From assembly GCA_013203145.1 (NCBI GenBank), contig JABMOV010000121.1, positions 1-57,330 of the forward strand: DNA of 57,330 bases, given 5' to 3'. Within the stretch, counting starts at the first letter, position 1; every line of letters begins with the position of its first letter. The notes below the pieces were generated by a model, which saw only the letters and a program-made list of their open reading frames with translations, was not told the DNA's origin and made no database searches. The stretch is from Fidelibacterota bacterium. GTDB lineage: Bacteria > Fidelibacterota > Marinisomatia > Marinisomatales > JABMOV01. A program made the translations under genes and the position numbers. Below are positions 1 through 8,748 of this stretch, piece after piece.

Positions 1-303
1 CCCGGTATTTTCCTCTAAATACTGTACAAAAATGTCATAAAGACCATTGGTCATCATGGGATAGGTTTCGTCAGGGAGGTCGACCAGATATTCAACAGTG
101 AATTCAAGGATGGCGACATTTCGAAAAGCAAATGAACTGAGGGATTCTAAATTGAGAGCTTCAAAATAATCACGGGCAATAAGATCAGTTTGATCTTCAT
201 ATTTGTCAATATCAAACGTTTTATAACCGCCACGGGAACAACTATTAAAAACGAAAAGGGTGGTGAGTAAAAATAAGATAAGTGTTTTAGGTGTTTTTCC
301 CAT
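1..303 (-). CDS. Putative lipoprotein, N-terminal part only (runs off window)
   Basis: The minus strand opens an ATG at 301-303 and stays open to the window edge (101 codons). The N-terminus is a signal peptide: Lys-rich start, hydrophobic stretch LILFLLTTLFVF, then NSCS, a lipobox-like end with the lipidation Cys at about residue 22. The mature part begins with a Gly/Ser-rich linker and then an acidic, helical-looking stretch with no motif I recognise. It is the last visible gene downstream of hypE on the same strand, 84 bases away, so it could be in the hyp transcript or separate. An envelope lipoprotein is well supported; its function is unknown. Confidence 0.7.
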   Translation of the reverse strand, partial: MGKTPKTLILFLLTTLFVFNSCSRGGYKTFDIDKYEDQTDLIARDYFEALNLESLSSFAFRNVAILEFTVEYLVDLPDETYPMMTNGLYDIFVQYLEENTG

Positions 304-387
304 TGTATTCCTGATCAAAGGTGGTGAAAGATTTACTAAATGTAACCGTGTCGAGAGGTTGAATGCAATGGCTCGTAACTCAGCTCA

Positions 388-1440
388 TTAACAAATACGA
401 GGTAACTGCTCACCAATGGGCATGTCAATAATTCGTTTTGCCCCAAGCAGGGATTTCATTGTTACCATTCCCGGATGATCGTTGACGACTTCTCCAAGGA
501 TAACAGATTGTCTTCCCAGGGGATGTCGTCTCATGGCGGCAAGTACCGATTCTGCATGTTCATGTGGAACAACACAAATCAATTTCCCTTCATTGGCCAC
601 ATACAAGGGATCAATCCCCAAGACTTCGCAGGCGCCTTTTACATCTGGCTCAACGGGGATTCGATCTTCACGGATGCAGATACCCAATTGTGTCTGCTTT
701 GCAAATTCATTGAGTGTGGTTGCCACACCGCCACGAGTAGGATCGCGCATTGCATGGACATCCTTGGTGACATTTAAAATAGTATCCACTAATCCATTTA
801 ACGCTGCAGTATCGCTTTTTACTCGGGATTGAAATGATAATCCTTTTCGTGTAGTAAGAACGGCCATTCCGTGATCTGCAATTGTCCCGGAAAGAATTAT
901 TTTATCGCCAGTTTTAATTTGAGACATATCAATATTCACGCCATCTGGAACAAGTCCAATCCCGGATGTATTGATAAAAATTTTATCGCAACTGCCTCTG
1001 GAAACAACTTTTGTATCTCCGGTTACGATTTGGACACCTGCGATTTTTGCGGCTTCTTCCATGGAAAGGAGTATGCGATGTAGCGTTTCCAAGGGCAGTC
1101 CTTCTTCAAGGACAAATCCCACACTCAAGGCGATAGGTTTTGCACCACTCATGGCGACATCATTTACAGTGCCATTAATGGCTAATTCCCCAATGTTGCC
1201 ACCAGGGAAAAAAATAGGGTCAACCACAAACGTATCCGTGCTAAATGCAATTTTTCCCCCAGGGATATCAAGTATCGCTTGATCTTCAAGTTTGTCTAAT
1301 GTTTTATTGGTAAATCGCGGGATGATTAATTTATCAATGAGTTCAGATGATAATTTTCCACCTGAACCGTGTGCCAGTTGAATAGTATCATGACGCATAA
1401 TGGGTACCGGACAGGATAGTGCTTCTGGAATATCAATCAT
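388..1440 (-). CDS. hypE: Hydrogenase maturation protein HypE
   Basis: 350 aa, the usual length for HypE. HypE takes the carbamoyl group from HypF onto its C-terminal Cys and dehydrates it to thiocyanate, the source of the cyanide ligands of the [NiFe] site. The sequence shows the AIR-synthase fold: HGSGGK near residue 25, FSTDTFVVDP around 67-76, the NGTVNDVAMSGAKP segment around 88-102, DPTRGG near 230, and the diagnostic C-terminal tail PRIC with the acceptor Cys as last residue. SelD is related but lacks this tail, so HypE is the call. It is the last gene of hypABFCDE, but 564 bases separate it from hypD because of the inserted DUF559 unit. Confidence 0.96.
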   Translation of the reverse strand: MIDIPEALSCPVPIMRHDTIQLAHGSGGKLSSELIDKLIIPRFTNKTLDKLEDQAILDIPGGKIAFSTDTFVVDPIFFPGGNIGELAINGTVNDVAMSGAKPIALSVGFVLEEGLPLETLHRILLSMEEAAKIAGVQIVTGDTKVVSRGSCDKIFINTSGIGLVPDGVNIDMSQIKTGDKIILSGTIADHGMAVLTTRKGLSFQSRVKSDTAALNGLVDTILNVTKDVHAMRDPTRGGVATTLNEFAKQTQLGICIREDRIPVEPDVKGACEVLGIDPLYVANEGKLICVVPHEHAESVLAAMRRHPLGRQSVILGEVVNDHPGMVTMKSLLGAKRIIDMPIGEQLPRIC

Positions 1441-1498
1441 TAGTATTAATCCTAGTTATACTGTATTCAATATCAATTGGTTTGTGTTCAGTTTGCAT

Positions 1499-1924
1499 TT
1501 AATTAATTTCAAATCCCCTTGGTTCCCCCTTTTTAAAAAGGGGGACTAATATAGATTTATTAGATTCTTTGATTTGTGTTTTTATCCAATATTCAATTTT
1601 ATTTAGCAGATTTTCTAAATCTTGTTTTACCTCATTATCACCAAATCGAATGACAGATAATCCAAGAGATTCTAAAAACAAAGTTCTTTTATTATCTTGA
1701 TTTTCTCTATCGAAATGACTTTCACCGTCAATCTCAATAACGAGTTTCAGTTTTGCACAGAAAAAATCGACAATATATTCACCAATAGGTTTTTGCCGGT
1801 AAAACTGATAGCCTAATATTTGCTTTTGTTTTAATTGGTTCCATAAAAGAACTTCTGATAAGGTAGAGTTATTGCGCAGATTTCGCGCCAGTTGTTTGAG
1901 TTTGGGATTATAATAAATTTTGAT
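1499..1924 (-). pseudogene. DUF559 (Vsr/restriction-endonuclease-like) protein, start codon lost or non-canonical
   Basis: A frame of 141 codons on the minus strand reads as a full DUF559 protein: YNPKLKQLARNLRNNSTLSE at the N-terminus, LLWNQLK, then the nuclease-fold core with VIEIDGESHF (the acidic catalytic region of PD-(D/E)XK relatives) and a C-terminal GLSVIRFGDNEV strand/helix. An in-frame TGA lies two codons before the place where ATG is expected, and the expected start reads ATC, so no ATG, GTG or TTG lies at the right N-terminus; the first TTG is internal at 1679-1681. The gene is framed by matching GGGGG/CCCCC inverted repeats that also encode its last residues. It sits between hypD and hypE and has no link to hydrogenase maturation. 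It is either a decaying gene or one using a rare start. Confidence 0.72.
1511..1547. repeat. Inverted repeat, DUF559 unit, hypE-proximal end
   Basis: Contains a perfect 22-base palindrome (1524-1545, TCCCCC then T5A5 then GGGGGA). The whole 37 bases match the reverse complement of 1931-1965 apart from small changes in the spacer between the CCCC blocks. It overlaps the 3' end of the DUF559 frame. Confidence 0.8.
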
Positions 1925-1930
1925 ACTTCA

Positions 1931-1965
1931 AGTCCCCCTTTTGAAAGGGGGCTTTAGGGGGATAT
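1931..1965. repeat. Inverted repeat, DUF559 unit, hypD-proximal end
   Basis: AGTCCCCCTTTT, GAAAGGGGG, then CTTTAGGGGGATAT. It is the partner of 1511-1547 in opposite orientation and lies just upstream of the DUF559 frame. The core forms a hairpin (CCCCC at 1934-1938 with GGGGG at 1947-1951). Confidence 0.8.
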
Positions 1966-2004
1966 GTATTCAAATTAACTGCATTTTCAAAATAATATGT
2001 TGAA

Positions 2005-3096
2005 CTAAGCCCTTATCCTCTGATATTTATAATATGCTGCACAAGCTCCCTCACTGGAAACCATGGTTGCTCCCAAAGGATTCTCAGGTATACACAATGT
2101 GCCAAACGCAGGACATTCATGTGGTTTTTTTAGTCCCTGAAGTACAATCCCGCTGATACATTCTTCCGGTTCATTGGTTTGAATATCTTCAACAGAAAAC
2201 TTTTTCGCTGCATCGTATTGAGAAAACTCCTGACGAACTCCCAGTCCACTTACAGGAATTTCACCGATTCCACGCCATTTTTGGTTTTTCACTTGAAATA
2301 TTTTTGAAATCACCTTTTGTGCATGATGATTTCCATCGCGACGCACAGATCGCAAATATTGATTTTCTACTTTATGTTCACCAACTTCCAATTGCTTGAC
2401 CACTAACAAGATTCCCTCCAGTACGTCCACTGGTTCAAAACCTGTTGGTACGATGGGAACTTTATATTTTTCTGCGATGGGTTCATATTCTTCCCATCCC
2501 ATGATGGTACACACATGTCCTGCAGCCAGATATCCCTGTACTCGATTAGCGGGTGAAGAAAGCAATGCTTCCATGGCTGGTGGAACCAGAACATGGCTCA
2601 CTAATTCGCTAAAATTAGATAAACCTTCGCGGTGTGCCGTGTCAATTGCCATGGCATTTCCCGGAGCAGTGGTTTCAAATCCAACAGCAAAGAAGACAAC
2701 TTCTTTATCTGGATTTTCCCTTGCGATTTGTACGGCTTCTAGTGGTGAATATACGATACGAACATCACCACCTTCGGACTTTACCATGAGTAAATCTTTA
2801 TCACTTCCTGGGACTCTGAGCATGTCGCCAAAACTAGTAAATATCACATTGGGTCTGGAAGCTATGACTAACGCACGATCAATAACCTCGAGCGGTGTGA
2901 CGCAAACAGGACATCCCGGGCCATGGACTAATTCTATTTTTTTTGGTAGAAGTTGGTCAATTCCATTCCGAATAATGGAGTGTGTTTGTCCGCCGCAGAT
3001 TTCCATGATGACCCAGGGCTGGGTAACGATAGCATGAATTTGCTTTAAAATTTCTTTCGCTACTGCTGGGTCGCGAAACTCATCCATATATTTCAA
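2005..3096 (-). CDS. hypD: Hydrogenase maturation protein HypD
   Basis: 363 aa. HypD is the [4Fe-4S] scaffold on which, with HypC, the Fe(CN)2CO unit is assembled before transfer to the hydrogenase large subunit. All the hallmark elements are present: CGGQTH (Cys34), GPGCPVC with Cys62 and Cys65, VGFETTAP in the middle, and the C-terminal iron-sulfur cysteines in [16 protein letters not shown] followed by GACAAYY. The start overlaps the hypC stop by 4 bases, which indicates translational coupling of the two partners. Length and motifs are standard. Confidence 0.97.
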   Translation of the reverse strand: MKYMDEFRDPAVAKEILKQIHAIVTQPWVIMEICGGQTHSIIRNGIDQLLPKKIELVHGPGCPVCVTPLEVIDRALVIASRPNVIFTSFGDMLRVPGSDKDLLMVKSEGGDVRIVYSPLEAVQIARENPDKEVVFFAVGFETTAPGNAMAIDTAHREGLSNFSELVSHVLVPPAMEALLSSPANRVQGYLAAGHVCTIMGWEEYEPIAEKYKVPIVPTGFEPVDVLEGILLVVKQLEVGEHKVENQYLRSVRRDGNHHAQKVISKIFQVKNQKWRGIGEIPVSGLGVRQEFSQYDAAKKFSVEDIQTNEPEECISGIVLQGLKKPHECPAFGTLCIPENPLGATMVSSEGACAAYYKYQRIRA

Positions 3097-3386
3097 ACGG
3101 ACGCCTCTTTATCCTCTTTTGGTAAAGGATTCCCATAAACATCCACTCCTTCAGATGCAGCAGCTTGAATAAACTCTTCCCAAACCTCATAGGTTTTCAT
3201 GGCTTCCTCTTCGTTAATGACTGAAATTGCGAAGCCGGCGTGAACAACGGTGTATTCACCAATACTAATTTCCGGGACATATGCCAAACACGCTTTACTT
3301 ATGGTTCCAGCATAATCAATATTGCCCATTATTGTACCATTTTCGTCAAAAATTTCAACGACTTTACCAGGAATCCCTAAACACAT
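3093..3386 (-). CDS. hypC: Hydrogenase assembly chaperone HypC
   Basis: 97 aa HypC/HupF/HybG family chaperone. It binds HypD and later the hydrogenase large-subunit precursor and carries the iron centre through its N-terminal Cys. The N-terminus MCLGIPGKV holds the essential Cys2 exposed after Met removal, and HAGFAISVI is the second conserved block. The C-terminal tail is Lys/Glu-rich and not conserved. It lies directly upstream of hypD with a 4-base overlap and 81 bases after hypF. Confidence 0.96.
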   Translation of the reverse strand: MCLGIPGKVVEIFDENGTIMGNIDYAGTISKACLAYVPEISIGEYTVVHAGFAISVINEEEAMKTYEVWEEFIQAAASEGVDVYGNPLPKEDKEASV

Positions 3387-3467
3387 ACCATGCTCTCCGT
3401 TAAGGTTGGAAAATAAGTTGGGAATATAGTTCAGTTGATAGGTTGCATGCCACGCTACAACAATTTT

Positions 3468-5759
3468 TTAATTCGTTGCCATATATGCTCTACCTATCAT
3501 GGCCTGTCCAAGAGATATTCCACCATCATTTGTGGGTACTTGCGAATGCGTAAGAACGCGAAACCCTGAATTTTGCAATTTTTTATGTAATCCTTCAAAT
3601 AAAATTTGATTCTGAAAAACACCACCCGAAAGAGCAACAAAATCAATTCCGGTTTCACTGCGGATTTGTTTTACTGTCTCTGTAAATAGATTGATGAGAG
3701 TACTATGAAATCGACCGCTCAATTCTGCTACTGAAACACCTTGGTTTATTGCAGTGACAACAGACCGAATAATGGGCGCAATGCGCCAGATTATACTATC
3801 ATCTTGTCCATCTATTACATAGTTGAAAGGCCGCGGAAGATAATTGACAGCAGCTTGCATAAACTCTATAGCCGCTTGTCCTTCATACCGGATTGTTGGC
3901 TTTCCGCCACACAATGTTGCAACAGCATCGAAAAGACGGCCACAACTGGAAGTAACAGGACAATTCACATCCGCTTTGAGCATCTCCAGAATTGGTACTA
4001 CATCCTGGTGGATGAAAACCGGCAAATCAGGTAAATCTTCGCCAAAAGTATGTCGCGCATAACTTACAGCTGTTCGCCATGGTGCTTTTATGGCAGAATC
4101 ACCACCTGGTAATGGTACCGGTTCAAAATGGGCTTTTCTTTCAAATCCGTTAAAATCACCCACAAGAATTTCTCCACCCCAAATCGTACCATCGGTTCCA
4201 TAACCGGTACCATCCATTGTAATTCCAATGGTTGGCGCCGACACATGATTTTCAGCCATACAGGTGGCCAGATGCGCCCAATGGTGCTGCACTGCCAATG
4301 TCGGTATCTTTTGCGCTTGTGCCCATTGTGTGGAAAGATATCCGGGATGTAAGTCATGAACAATGAGTTCCGGTTTGGTTTCAAATACATTTTGTAAATG
4401 GTTAATCGTTTGTTGAAAAACGTCATAGGATTCAAGATTCTCGAGATCGCCGATGTGCTGACTGATTAGGGCAGTTTGATCTTTGAGTAAACACACGGTA
4501 TTTTTCAACATTCCACCTACAGCCAATACTGGTGGGCCAGATGAATCCACTAAAATGGGTTGCGGTGCAAATCCGCGACTACGACGCATTAATCGTGGTT
4601 TATCAGCCAAGAGAATGGAAACAGAATCGTCATTTCTAATAAAAATTTCCCGATTGTGAATTAGAAAAGTATCGGCGATTTCCCCTAGTCGATCAAAGGA
4701 TTCATTATTGTCTTTACAGATGGGTTCTTCACTGAGATTGGCGCTAGTCATTACCAGCGCTTTAATATTGTGTTCAAATAATAAATGATGAAGTGGAGTG
4801 TAAGGGAGCATGATCCCAAGCCGGTCATTGTCAGGAGCTACATCAACTGCAATAGATGAATCTATGTGTGATTCTAGCAAGACGATGGGTCGACGGGGCG
4901 ATGTGAGTAGAGCACCTTCATTTTTTGTGATCTTCGCAAATTGTCCAGCTGTTTCAATATCTTTTACCATGATGGCTAAAGGTTTTTCTTCGCGATGTTT
5001 TCTGCGTCTGAGTTCTAACACAGCATCATTATTGGTGGCATCTACAGCAAGATGAAAACCGCCTAATCCTTTAATGGCAACAATTTTCCCGTCTTTTAAT
5101 AATCGCACAGTTTCTGCGATTGAATTATCACATTCAATTTTAGTATTACTATTTTGCCATAACTCCACCTGAGGTCCGCACACTGGGCAAGCATTTGGTT
5201 GAGCATGAAATCGACGATTAGTTGGGTCATCATACTCTGCCTGACAGTCAGGACACAAGGGGAAATCCCGCATAGACGTTTTTGGTCGATCGTAAGGAAT
5301 GTCTTTGATGATAGTATAGCGCGGTCCACAATTTGTGCAATTGGTGAAAGGATATCCATATCGACGATTTGCTGGATCGGTAAAGTCATCTATGCAATCG
5401 TCACACGTTGCAATATCAGGAGAAATGAATGTGGCGACCGATTCGGTTTTTTTCGATGAGCGAATAGTAAAATCTATTTCCCCATTTAGAGGAATTTCAC
5501 TATTTCTTTGATTGAGAATTACTGCAAGTGGTGGAGCCTTTTGTTGGATTGCATCTATGAAAGATGAAACGACTTTGTTATTTCCTTCGGCTTGAATTTC
5601 TACACCGGTAGCGGTGTTGATAACAAATCCTGTTAGGTTATAAGATCGGGCTAGATTGTAGATAAACGGACGAAATCCAACACCTTGGACAATGCCATTA
5701 ATAAGAATTTTATAGCGTATAATCGTTTTTACTCTTTTGCCGCTTGATGTTGAATCCAT
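3468..5759 (-). CDS. hypF: Carbamoyltransferase HypF
   Basis: 763 aa, full length. HypF turns carbamoyl phosphate and ATP into carbamoyl-AMP and passes the carbamoyl group to the HypE Cys. Domains in order: acylphosphatase-like (INGIVQGVGFRPF near residue 20), two zinc-finger pairs (CDDC with CTNCGPRY; CPDC with CPVCGP), a YrdC-like domain (KGLGGFHLAVDA onward), and a C-terminal Kae1-like domain with the metal-binding HHWAH and the late ALSGGVFQN. The ATG at 5757-5759 overlaps the end of hypB by 31 bases. This is a long overlap, but the start is supported because the acylphosphatase domain begins only about 15 residues in. Confidence 0.96.
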   Translation of the reverse strand: MDSTSSGKRVKTIIRYKILINGIVQGVGFRPFIYNLARSYNLTGFVINTATGVEIQAEGNNKVVSSFIDAIQQKAPPLAVILNQRNSEIPLNGEIDFTIRSSKKTESVATFISPDIATCDDCIDDFTDPANRRYGYPFTNCTNCGPRYTIIKDIPYDRPKTSMRDFPLCPDCQAEYDDPTNRRFHAQPNACPVCGPQVELWQNSNTKIECDNSIAETVRLLKDGKIVAIKGLGGFHLAVDATNNDAVLELRRRKHREEKPLAIMVKDIETAGQFAKITKNEGALLTSPRRPIVLLESHIDSSIAVDVAPDNDRLGIMLPYTPLHHLLFEHNIKALVMTSANLSEEPICKDNNESFDRLGEIADTFLIHNREIFIRNDDSVSILLADKPRLMRRSRGFAPQPILVDSSGPPVLAVGGMLKNTVCLLKDQTALISQHIGDLENLESYDVFQQTINHLQNVFETKPELIVHDLHPGYLSTQWAQAQKIPTLAVQHHWAHLATCMAENHVSAPTIGITMDGTGYGTDGTIWGGEILVGDFNGFERKAHFEPVPLPGGDSAIKAPWRTAVSYARHTFGEDLPDLPVFIHQDVVPILEMLKADVNCPVTSSCGRLFDAVATLCGGKPTIRYEGQAAIEFMQAAVNYLPRPFNYVIDGQDDSIIWRIAPIIRSVVTAINQGVSVAELSGRFHSTLINLFTETVKQIRSETGIDFVALSGGVFQNQILFEGLHKKLQNSGFRVLTHSQVPTNDGGISLGQAMIGRAYMATN

Positions 5760-6472
5760 TCCAGCCAGTCGTTTAGTCCATCTTCAGTTTTAGCCGATAG
5801 TTCAAAGAATTCAATAGAGGGATTTACCTGTTTTGCAGCATTTTTGCAGGCCTCAACATTAAAATCTACATAAGGTAGTAAATCAGTTTTATTAATAATA
5901 CAGATTTGAGATTCCATGAACATGTTGGGATATTTCAAAGGTTTATCATCACCTTCAGTCGTACTAATGATGACGACTTTCATTGCTTCACCTAAGTCAA
6001 AAAGGGCAGGGCAAACCAGATTCCCTACATTTTCTATCCATAGTACGGAATTTTCATCCAAGGTCAACTCATGGATTGCGCGATGGATCATGTCAGCGTC
6101 CAGATGACAACCGGTACCAGTATTTACTTGAATGACAGGAGCGCCAGTAGCTTGAATTCGCTCTGCATCACGTAATGTTTGTTGATCACCTTCAATAACA
6201 GCCATCGCAATGGTATTTTTAAGTTTGGAAATTGTTTTTTCAAGTAAGGTTGTTTTCCCTGATCCTGGAGAGCTGACAAGATTTAATGCTAAAATATTTT
6301 TTGCATCAAAATATCCACGATTACGTTCAGCCACACTATTATTTTTTGACAATACATCGCGTTCGATATTTATTATACGATCTTGATTATGATCATGATG
6401 GTGATGTTCTTCACCAGGTTTTTTGAAAGTAACCGCATCAGCGGGTTGGCTGCATCCACATGTATCGCACAT
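5729..6472 (-). CDS. hypB: Hydrogenase nickel incorporation GTPase HypB
   Basis: 247 aa SIMIBI-class GTPase that drives nickel delivery to the hydrogenase large subunit with HypA. The N-terminus has the high-affinity nickel motif CDTCGC (residues 2-7) and a short His-rich patch (HHHHDH around 23-28) that may store nickel. The P-loop SSPGSGKTT is at about 67-75, followed by VIEGDQQT and the metal-site segment TGTGCHLDA. The guanine-specificity motif NKTD is near residue 195. It lies 7 bases after hypA and overlaps hypF, consistent with one transcript. Confidence 0.97.
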   Translation of the reverse strand: MCDTCGCSQPADAVTFKKPGEEHHHHDHNQDRIINIERDVLSKNNSVAERNRGYFDAKNILALNLVSSPGSGKTTLLEKTISKLKNTIAMAVIEGDQQTLRDAERIQATGAPVIQVNTGTGCHLDADMIHRAIHELTLDENSVLWIENVGNLVCPALFDLGEAMKVVIISTTEGDDKPLKYPNMFMESQICIINKTDLLPYVDFNVEACKNAAKQVNPSIEFFELSAKTEDGLNDWLEWIQHQAAKE

Positions 6473-6479
6473 AATGACC

Positions 6480-6821
6480 TCAGTTAATGGTTATTGATTT
6501 CACTTTGAGTTCTTTCCCAGAGGAGACAGTAATGAAATAACCACCGCATTGCGGGCATGGGCTAGGCCACTGCTCCACATCGAAATGATTATTGCAATCT
6601 GTACAGTTTCCCTTCGCAGGGATGGCGTTAATTACGAGTTCTGCATTTTCAACTATTGTGTTTTTTGAAGCTGCATCAAAGCAAAAAGACAGGGAATCAA
6701 TTAATACACCTGAGAGAGTTCCAACATCAAGTTGAATGCGTTCTATAACATGCGCATTTTCTTTTTGTGCAAAATCCGTTGCAAGGTCAATGATATTTAT
6801 TGCGATACTCATTTCGTGCAT
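6480..6821 (-). CDS. hypA: Hydrogenase nickel incorporation protein HypA
   Basis: 113 aa. The N-terminal MHEMSIA provides the nickel-binding amine and His2, and two CxxC pairs (CTDC at 73-76, CPQC at 89-92) form the structural zinc site. HypA acts with HypB to insert nickel in the cytoplasm. It is the first gene of the hyp operon; the promoter must lie in 6822-7006, shared with the divergent gene at 7007. No hydrogenase structural gene lies in this window, so the client enzyme is elsewhere. Confidence 0.95.
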   Translation of the reverse strand: MHEMSIAINIIDLATDFAQKENAHVIERIQLDVGTLSGVLIDSLSFCFDAASKNTIVENAELVINAIPAKGNCTDCNNHFDVEQWPSPCPQCGGYFITVSSGKELKVKSITIN

Positions 6822-7006
6822 AATAATACAATTCCTGAAACCAAAGTTTACGGATTCTAAAATGGAAGTAATTATATCGAATTATGATTGTTAATAACCA
6901 TTTCATCCGGAAGATTAGTATACTGCAATTTAGTAATATTTTTAAATGATACGTATTTTGTTGTAATATGGGGATAATTTCAATGGGAAAGAAATAGGAT
7001 GCAAAC

Positions 7007-7228
7007 ATGAAAAAATACCTTATCACACTTCGTTGGTTTGTTGAAAGTGACGAAGATATCACTGATGATAAAGTGTTGGAAATCCTTCAACACAAAAAAG
7101 ATGGGCGCGAAGCCTGCTCATCATGTCCAACTCGCAATGCTCATGGTACTGCCGTGTTGGACCATCAAGCCTTTATGGATCGAAAACCAACATATATCTC
7201 AACAGAACAAATAAAGTCTGTAGAGTAA
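7007..7228 (+). CDS. Small protein of unknown function with a CSSC motif
   Basis: 73 aa starting at ATG with an upstream purine stretch (AATAGGAT). The first half is MKKYLITLRWFVES then an acidic helix; the middle has ACSSCPTRNAHGTA with a CxxC pair; the tail is polar. I do not recognise the family. It is divergent from hypA and 25 bases upstream of a Crp/Fnr-type regulator, so it may be co-transcribed with that regulator. The CxxC could bind metal or be redox active, but nothing else supports either role. Confidence 0.6.
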   Translation: MKKYLITLRWFVESDEDITDDKVLEILQHKKDGREACSSCPTRNAHGTAVLDHQAFMDRKPTYISTEQIKSVE

Positions 7229-7253
7229 TTTCAAATAAACCTGGAGAAAAATA

Positions 7254-7934
7254 GTGGCTGAAAAAACAAAATTATGGTATTTACAGAACTTTAACCTTTT
7301 AGAAGGAATGGACAAAAATTCCATGGAGGAGTTCAGTAAAATGACTCACATGAAAGAAAGCACTAAAAAGGATATTATTTATTTCCCGGATGAGCCAAGC
7401 AATACTATATATTTTTTAAAAGAGGGAAAAATAAAAATCTCCCGTATTACAGATGATGGAAGAACGACTGCCCTTGATTTACTGGGACCTGGAGAAATAT
7501 TTGGCGAAGGTGCATTATTAGGTCAGGATACCCACACCAATATGGCTGAAGCGATGGAAAACACTGTGGTTTGTTCAATCAGCAAGGAGATGTTTGAAAA
7601 AATGCTGAAAAAAAATCCTATGGTGAATCGAAGTATAAATAAGTTTATCGGTTTCCGGATGAGAAAAATCCAAGCACATGTAGAAGATTTGGTTTTTAAA
7701 AATGCCCAGGAACGCATTGAAGCTTTTTTGAAGCGATATGCAAAAACATTTGGTAAACAAATGGTGGATGGTTGTCGCGTAAGACCCTTCCTTGCTCATC
7801 ATGAAATTGCCAATCTCACCGCCACTGCCAGACAAACAGTAAATGCTGTTTTGAATGATCTGGTTGACGAAGGAAAAATTGAATATACTCGTCGTTATTT
7901 TCATGTAAAAGACTTGGCCTGGCTAGAATTGTAA
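7254..7934 (+). CDS. Crp/Fnr family transcriptional regulator
   Basis: 226 aa from a GTG start with the ribosome site GGAG about 9 bases ahead. The N-terminal cyclic-nucleotide-binding-like jelly roll spans about 15-120 (FKEGKIKISR-type strand, then LGPGEIFGEGALLG). The C-terminal winged helix has HHEIANLTATARQTVNAVLNDL as recognition region around 180-205. It lacks the N-terminal cysteines of an FNR [4Fe-4S] sensor, so the signal may be a small ligand (cNMP, haem-bound NO) rather than oxygen via iron-sulfur. Its position next to hyp genes and a redox set makes control of anaerobic or redox functions plausible, but that is inference. Confidence 0.88.
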   Translation: MAEKTKLWYLQNFNLLEGMDKNSMEEFSKMTHMKESTKKDIIYFPDEPSNTIYFLKEGKIKISRITDDGRTTALDLLGPGEIFGEGALLGQDTHTNMAEAMENTVVCSISKEMFEKMLKKNPMVNRSINKFIGFRMRKIQAHVEDLVFKNAQERIEAFLKRYAKTFGKQMVDGCRVRPFLAHHEIANLTATARQTVNAVLNDLVDEGKIEYTRRYFHVKDLAWLEL

Positions 7935-7935
7935 G

Positions 7936-7955
7936 TCTGTCGGGTCAGTGACAGA
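7936..7955. other. Small hairpin downstream of the Crp/Fnr gene
   Basis: TCTGTC (7936-7941) pairs with GACAGA (7950-7955) across an 8-base loop, one base after the stop codon. There is no clear T-run, so it is at best a weak terminator or an mRNA end-stabiliser. Confidence 0.35.
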
Positions 7956-7986
7956 TTCCGTTTGATTCGCGCAGTAGACTTTCTGC

Positions 7987-8265
7987 GTGAAAACAAAAAC
8001 AAAACGAAGAATACCCGTTAAAATTGAGTTGGTCGTGCGCAGAGCTTGTCATATCTGTGATCTTGTGCAAAAAGAAATAGAGAGTATAACTAAGGTACAA
8101 TCCAATATTGATTTGCTGATTATAAATGCTGATTCTGCACGCACATTTCCCGGGAATAGTCAACCATATGTTACACCCGCAGTCTGGGTAAATGATAAGC
8201 TTTGGTATTTAGGGGGATTTGATTCTTCAACTTTTGTTAAAAAACTAGAACATATAACGAATTAA
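7987..8265 (+). CDS. Thioredoxin/glutaredoxin-fold protein
   Basis: 92 aa from a GTG start; no strong ribosome site is visible, so the exact start is uncertain. The fold reads KIELVVRRACHICDLVQKEI (strand, CHIC redox motif near residue 21-24, helix), then the cis-Pro region PYVTPAVWVND and a final GGF turn. This is the usual pattern of small glutaredoxin-like (DUF836-type) proteins that exchange disulfides in the cytoplasm. It is followed 10 bases later by doxX, and the two probably form an operon. Confidence 0.72.
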   Translation: MKTKTKRRIPVKIELVVRRACHICDLVQKEIESITKVQSNIDLLIINADSARTFPGNSQPYVTPAVWVNDKLWYLGGFDSSTFVKKLEHITN

Positions 8266-8275
8266 AGGATTAATC

Positions 8276-8683
8276 ATGGATTCATTAAACAAATTTTCTC
8301 CGTATACACATTGGTTGGTGAGATTATCATTGGCGGCTACATTTATCTATCATGGCTTGGGGAAATTCCCTATGGCACAAGGAATGGCGGATATGATGGG
8401 AATGCCAATTTTCATGGTATATATGTTGGCATTAATGGAAGTCGCTGGTGGGTTGCTTATCCTCTGGGGCGGAGTTGGTCCTGACTGGGCGACTCGTGCT
8501 GCAGGCGGAATTTTTGCCGTTGTTATGTTAGGAGCAATTATGATGGTACATTGGCCAAATGGTTGGAATTTTATGTCCGGCTTTGGAGAAGGGACTAACA
8601 ATGCTGGTGGGATGGAATTTCAAGTACTCCTCTTCGTTACAGGTCTCACTTATTTTATTAACGGAAATTCTGATAACAAATAA
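8276..8683 (+). CDS. DoxX family inner-membrane protein
   Basis: 135 aa with four predicted membrane helices: one starting with YTHWLVRLSLAATFIYHGLG, one around MVYMLALMEVAGGLLILW, one around AAGGIFAVVMLGAIMM, and one at the C-terminus. FIYHGLGK with the following GM-rich loop is the DoxX signature. DoxX proteins have been tied to quinone/thiosulfate chemistry or redox stress complexes, but the substrate cannot be read from sequence. It is preceded by the thioredoxin-fold gene and followed by a strong palindrome. Confidence 0.85.
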   Translation: MDSLNKFSPYTHWLVRLSLAATFIYHGLGKFPMAQGMADMMGMPIFMVYMLALMEVAGGLLILWGGVGPDWATRAAGGIFAVVMLGAIMMVHWPNGWNFMSGFGEGTNNAGGMEFQVLLFVTGLTYFINGNSDNK

Positions 8684-8702
8684 ACACACCTAGTAAGACA
8701 CA

Positions 8703-8726
8703 GGGGGAATTCAATTGAATTCCCCC
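8703..8726. terminator. Perfect 24-base palindrome, probable terminator hairpin
   Basis: GGGGGAATTCAA followed by its exact reverse complement, 19 bases after the doxX stop and 22 bases before the next start. The stem is strong. Only a short T-poor tail follows, so it may end transcription partially or protect the doxX mRNA. Confidence 0.55.
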
Positions 8727-8748
8727 CTTATTGTCGGGGATTCAAAAA

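Noticed and set aside
388..1440. SelD (selenophosphate synthase) instead of HypE
   Set aside because: Same superfamily, but the PRIC C-terminus and the hyp operon position fit HypE.
2396..3037. Long plus-strand open frame over hypD
   Set aside because: Antisense shadow of a fully conserved HypD; composition is low-complexity and matches no family.
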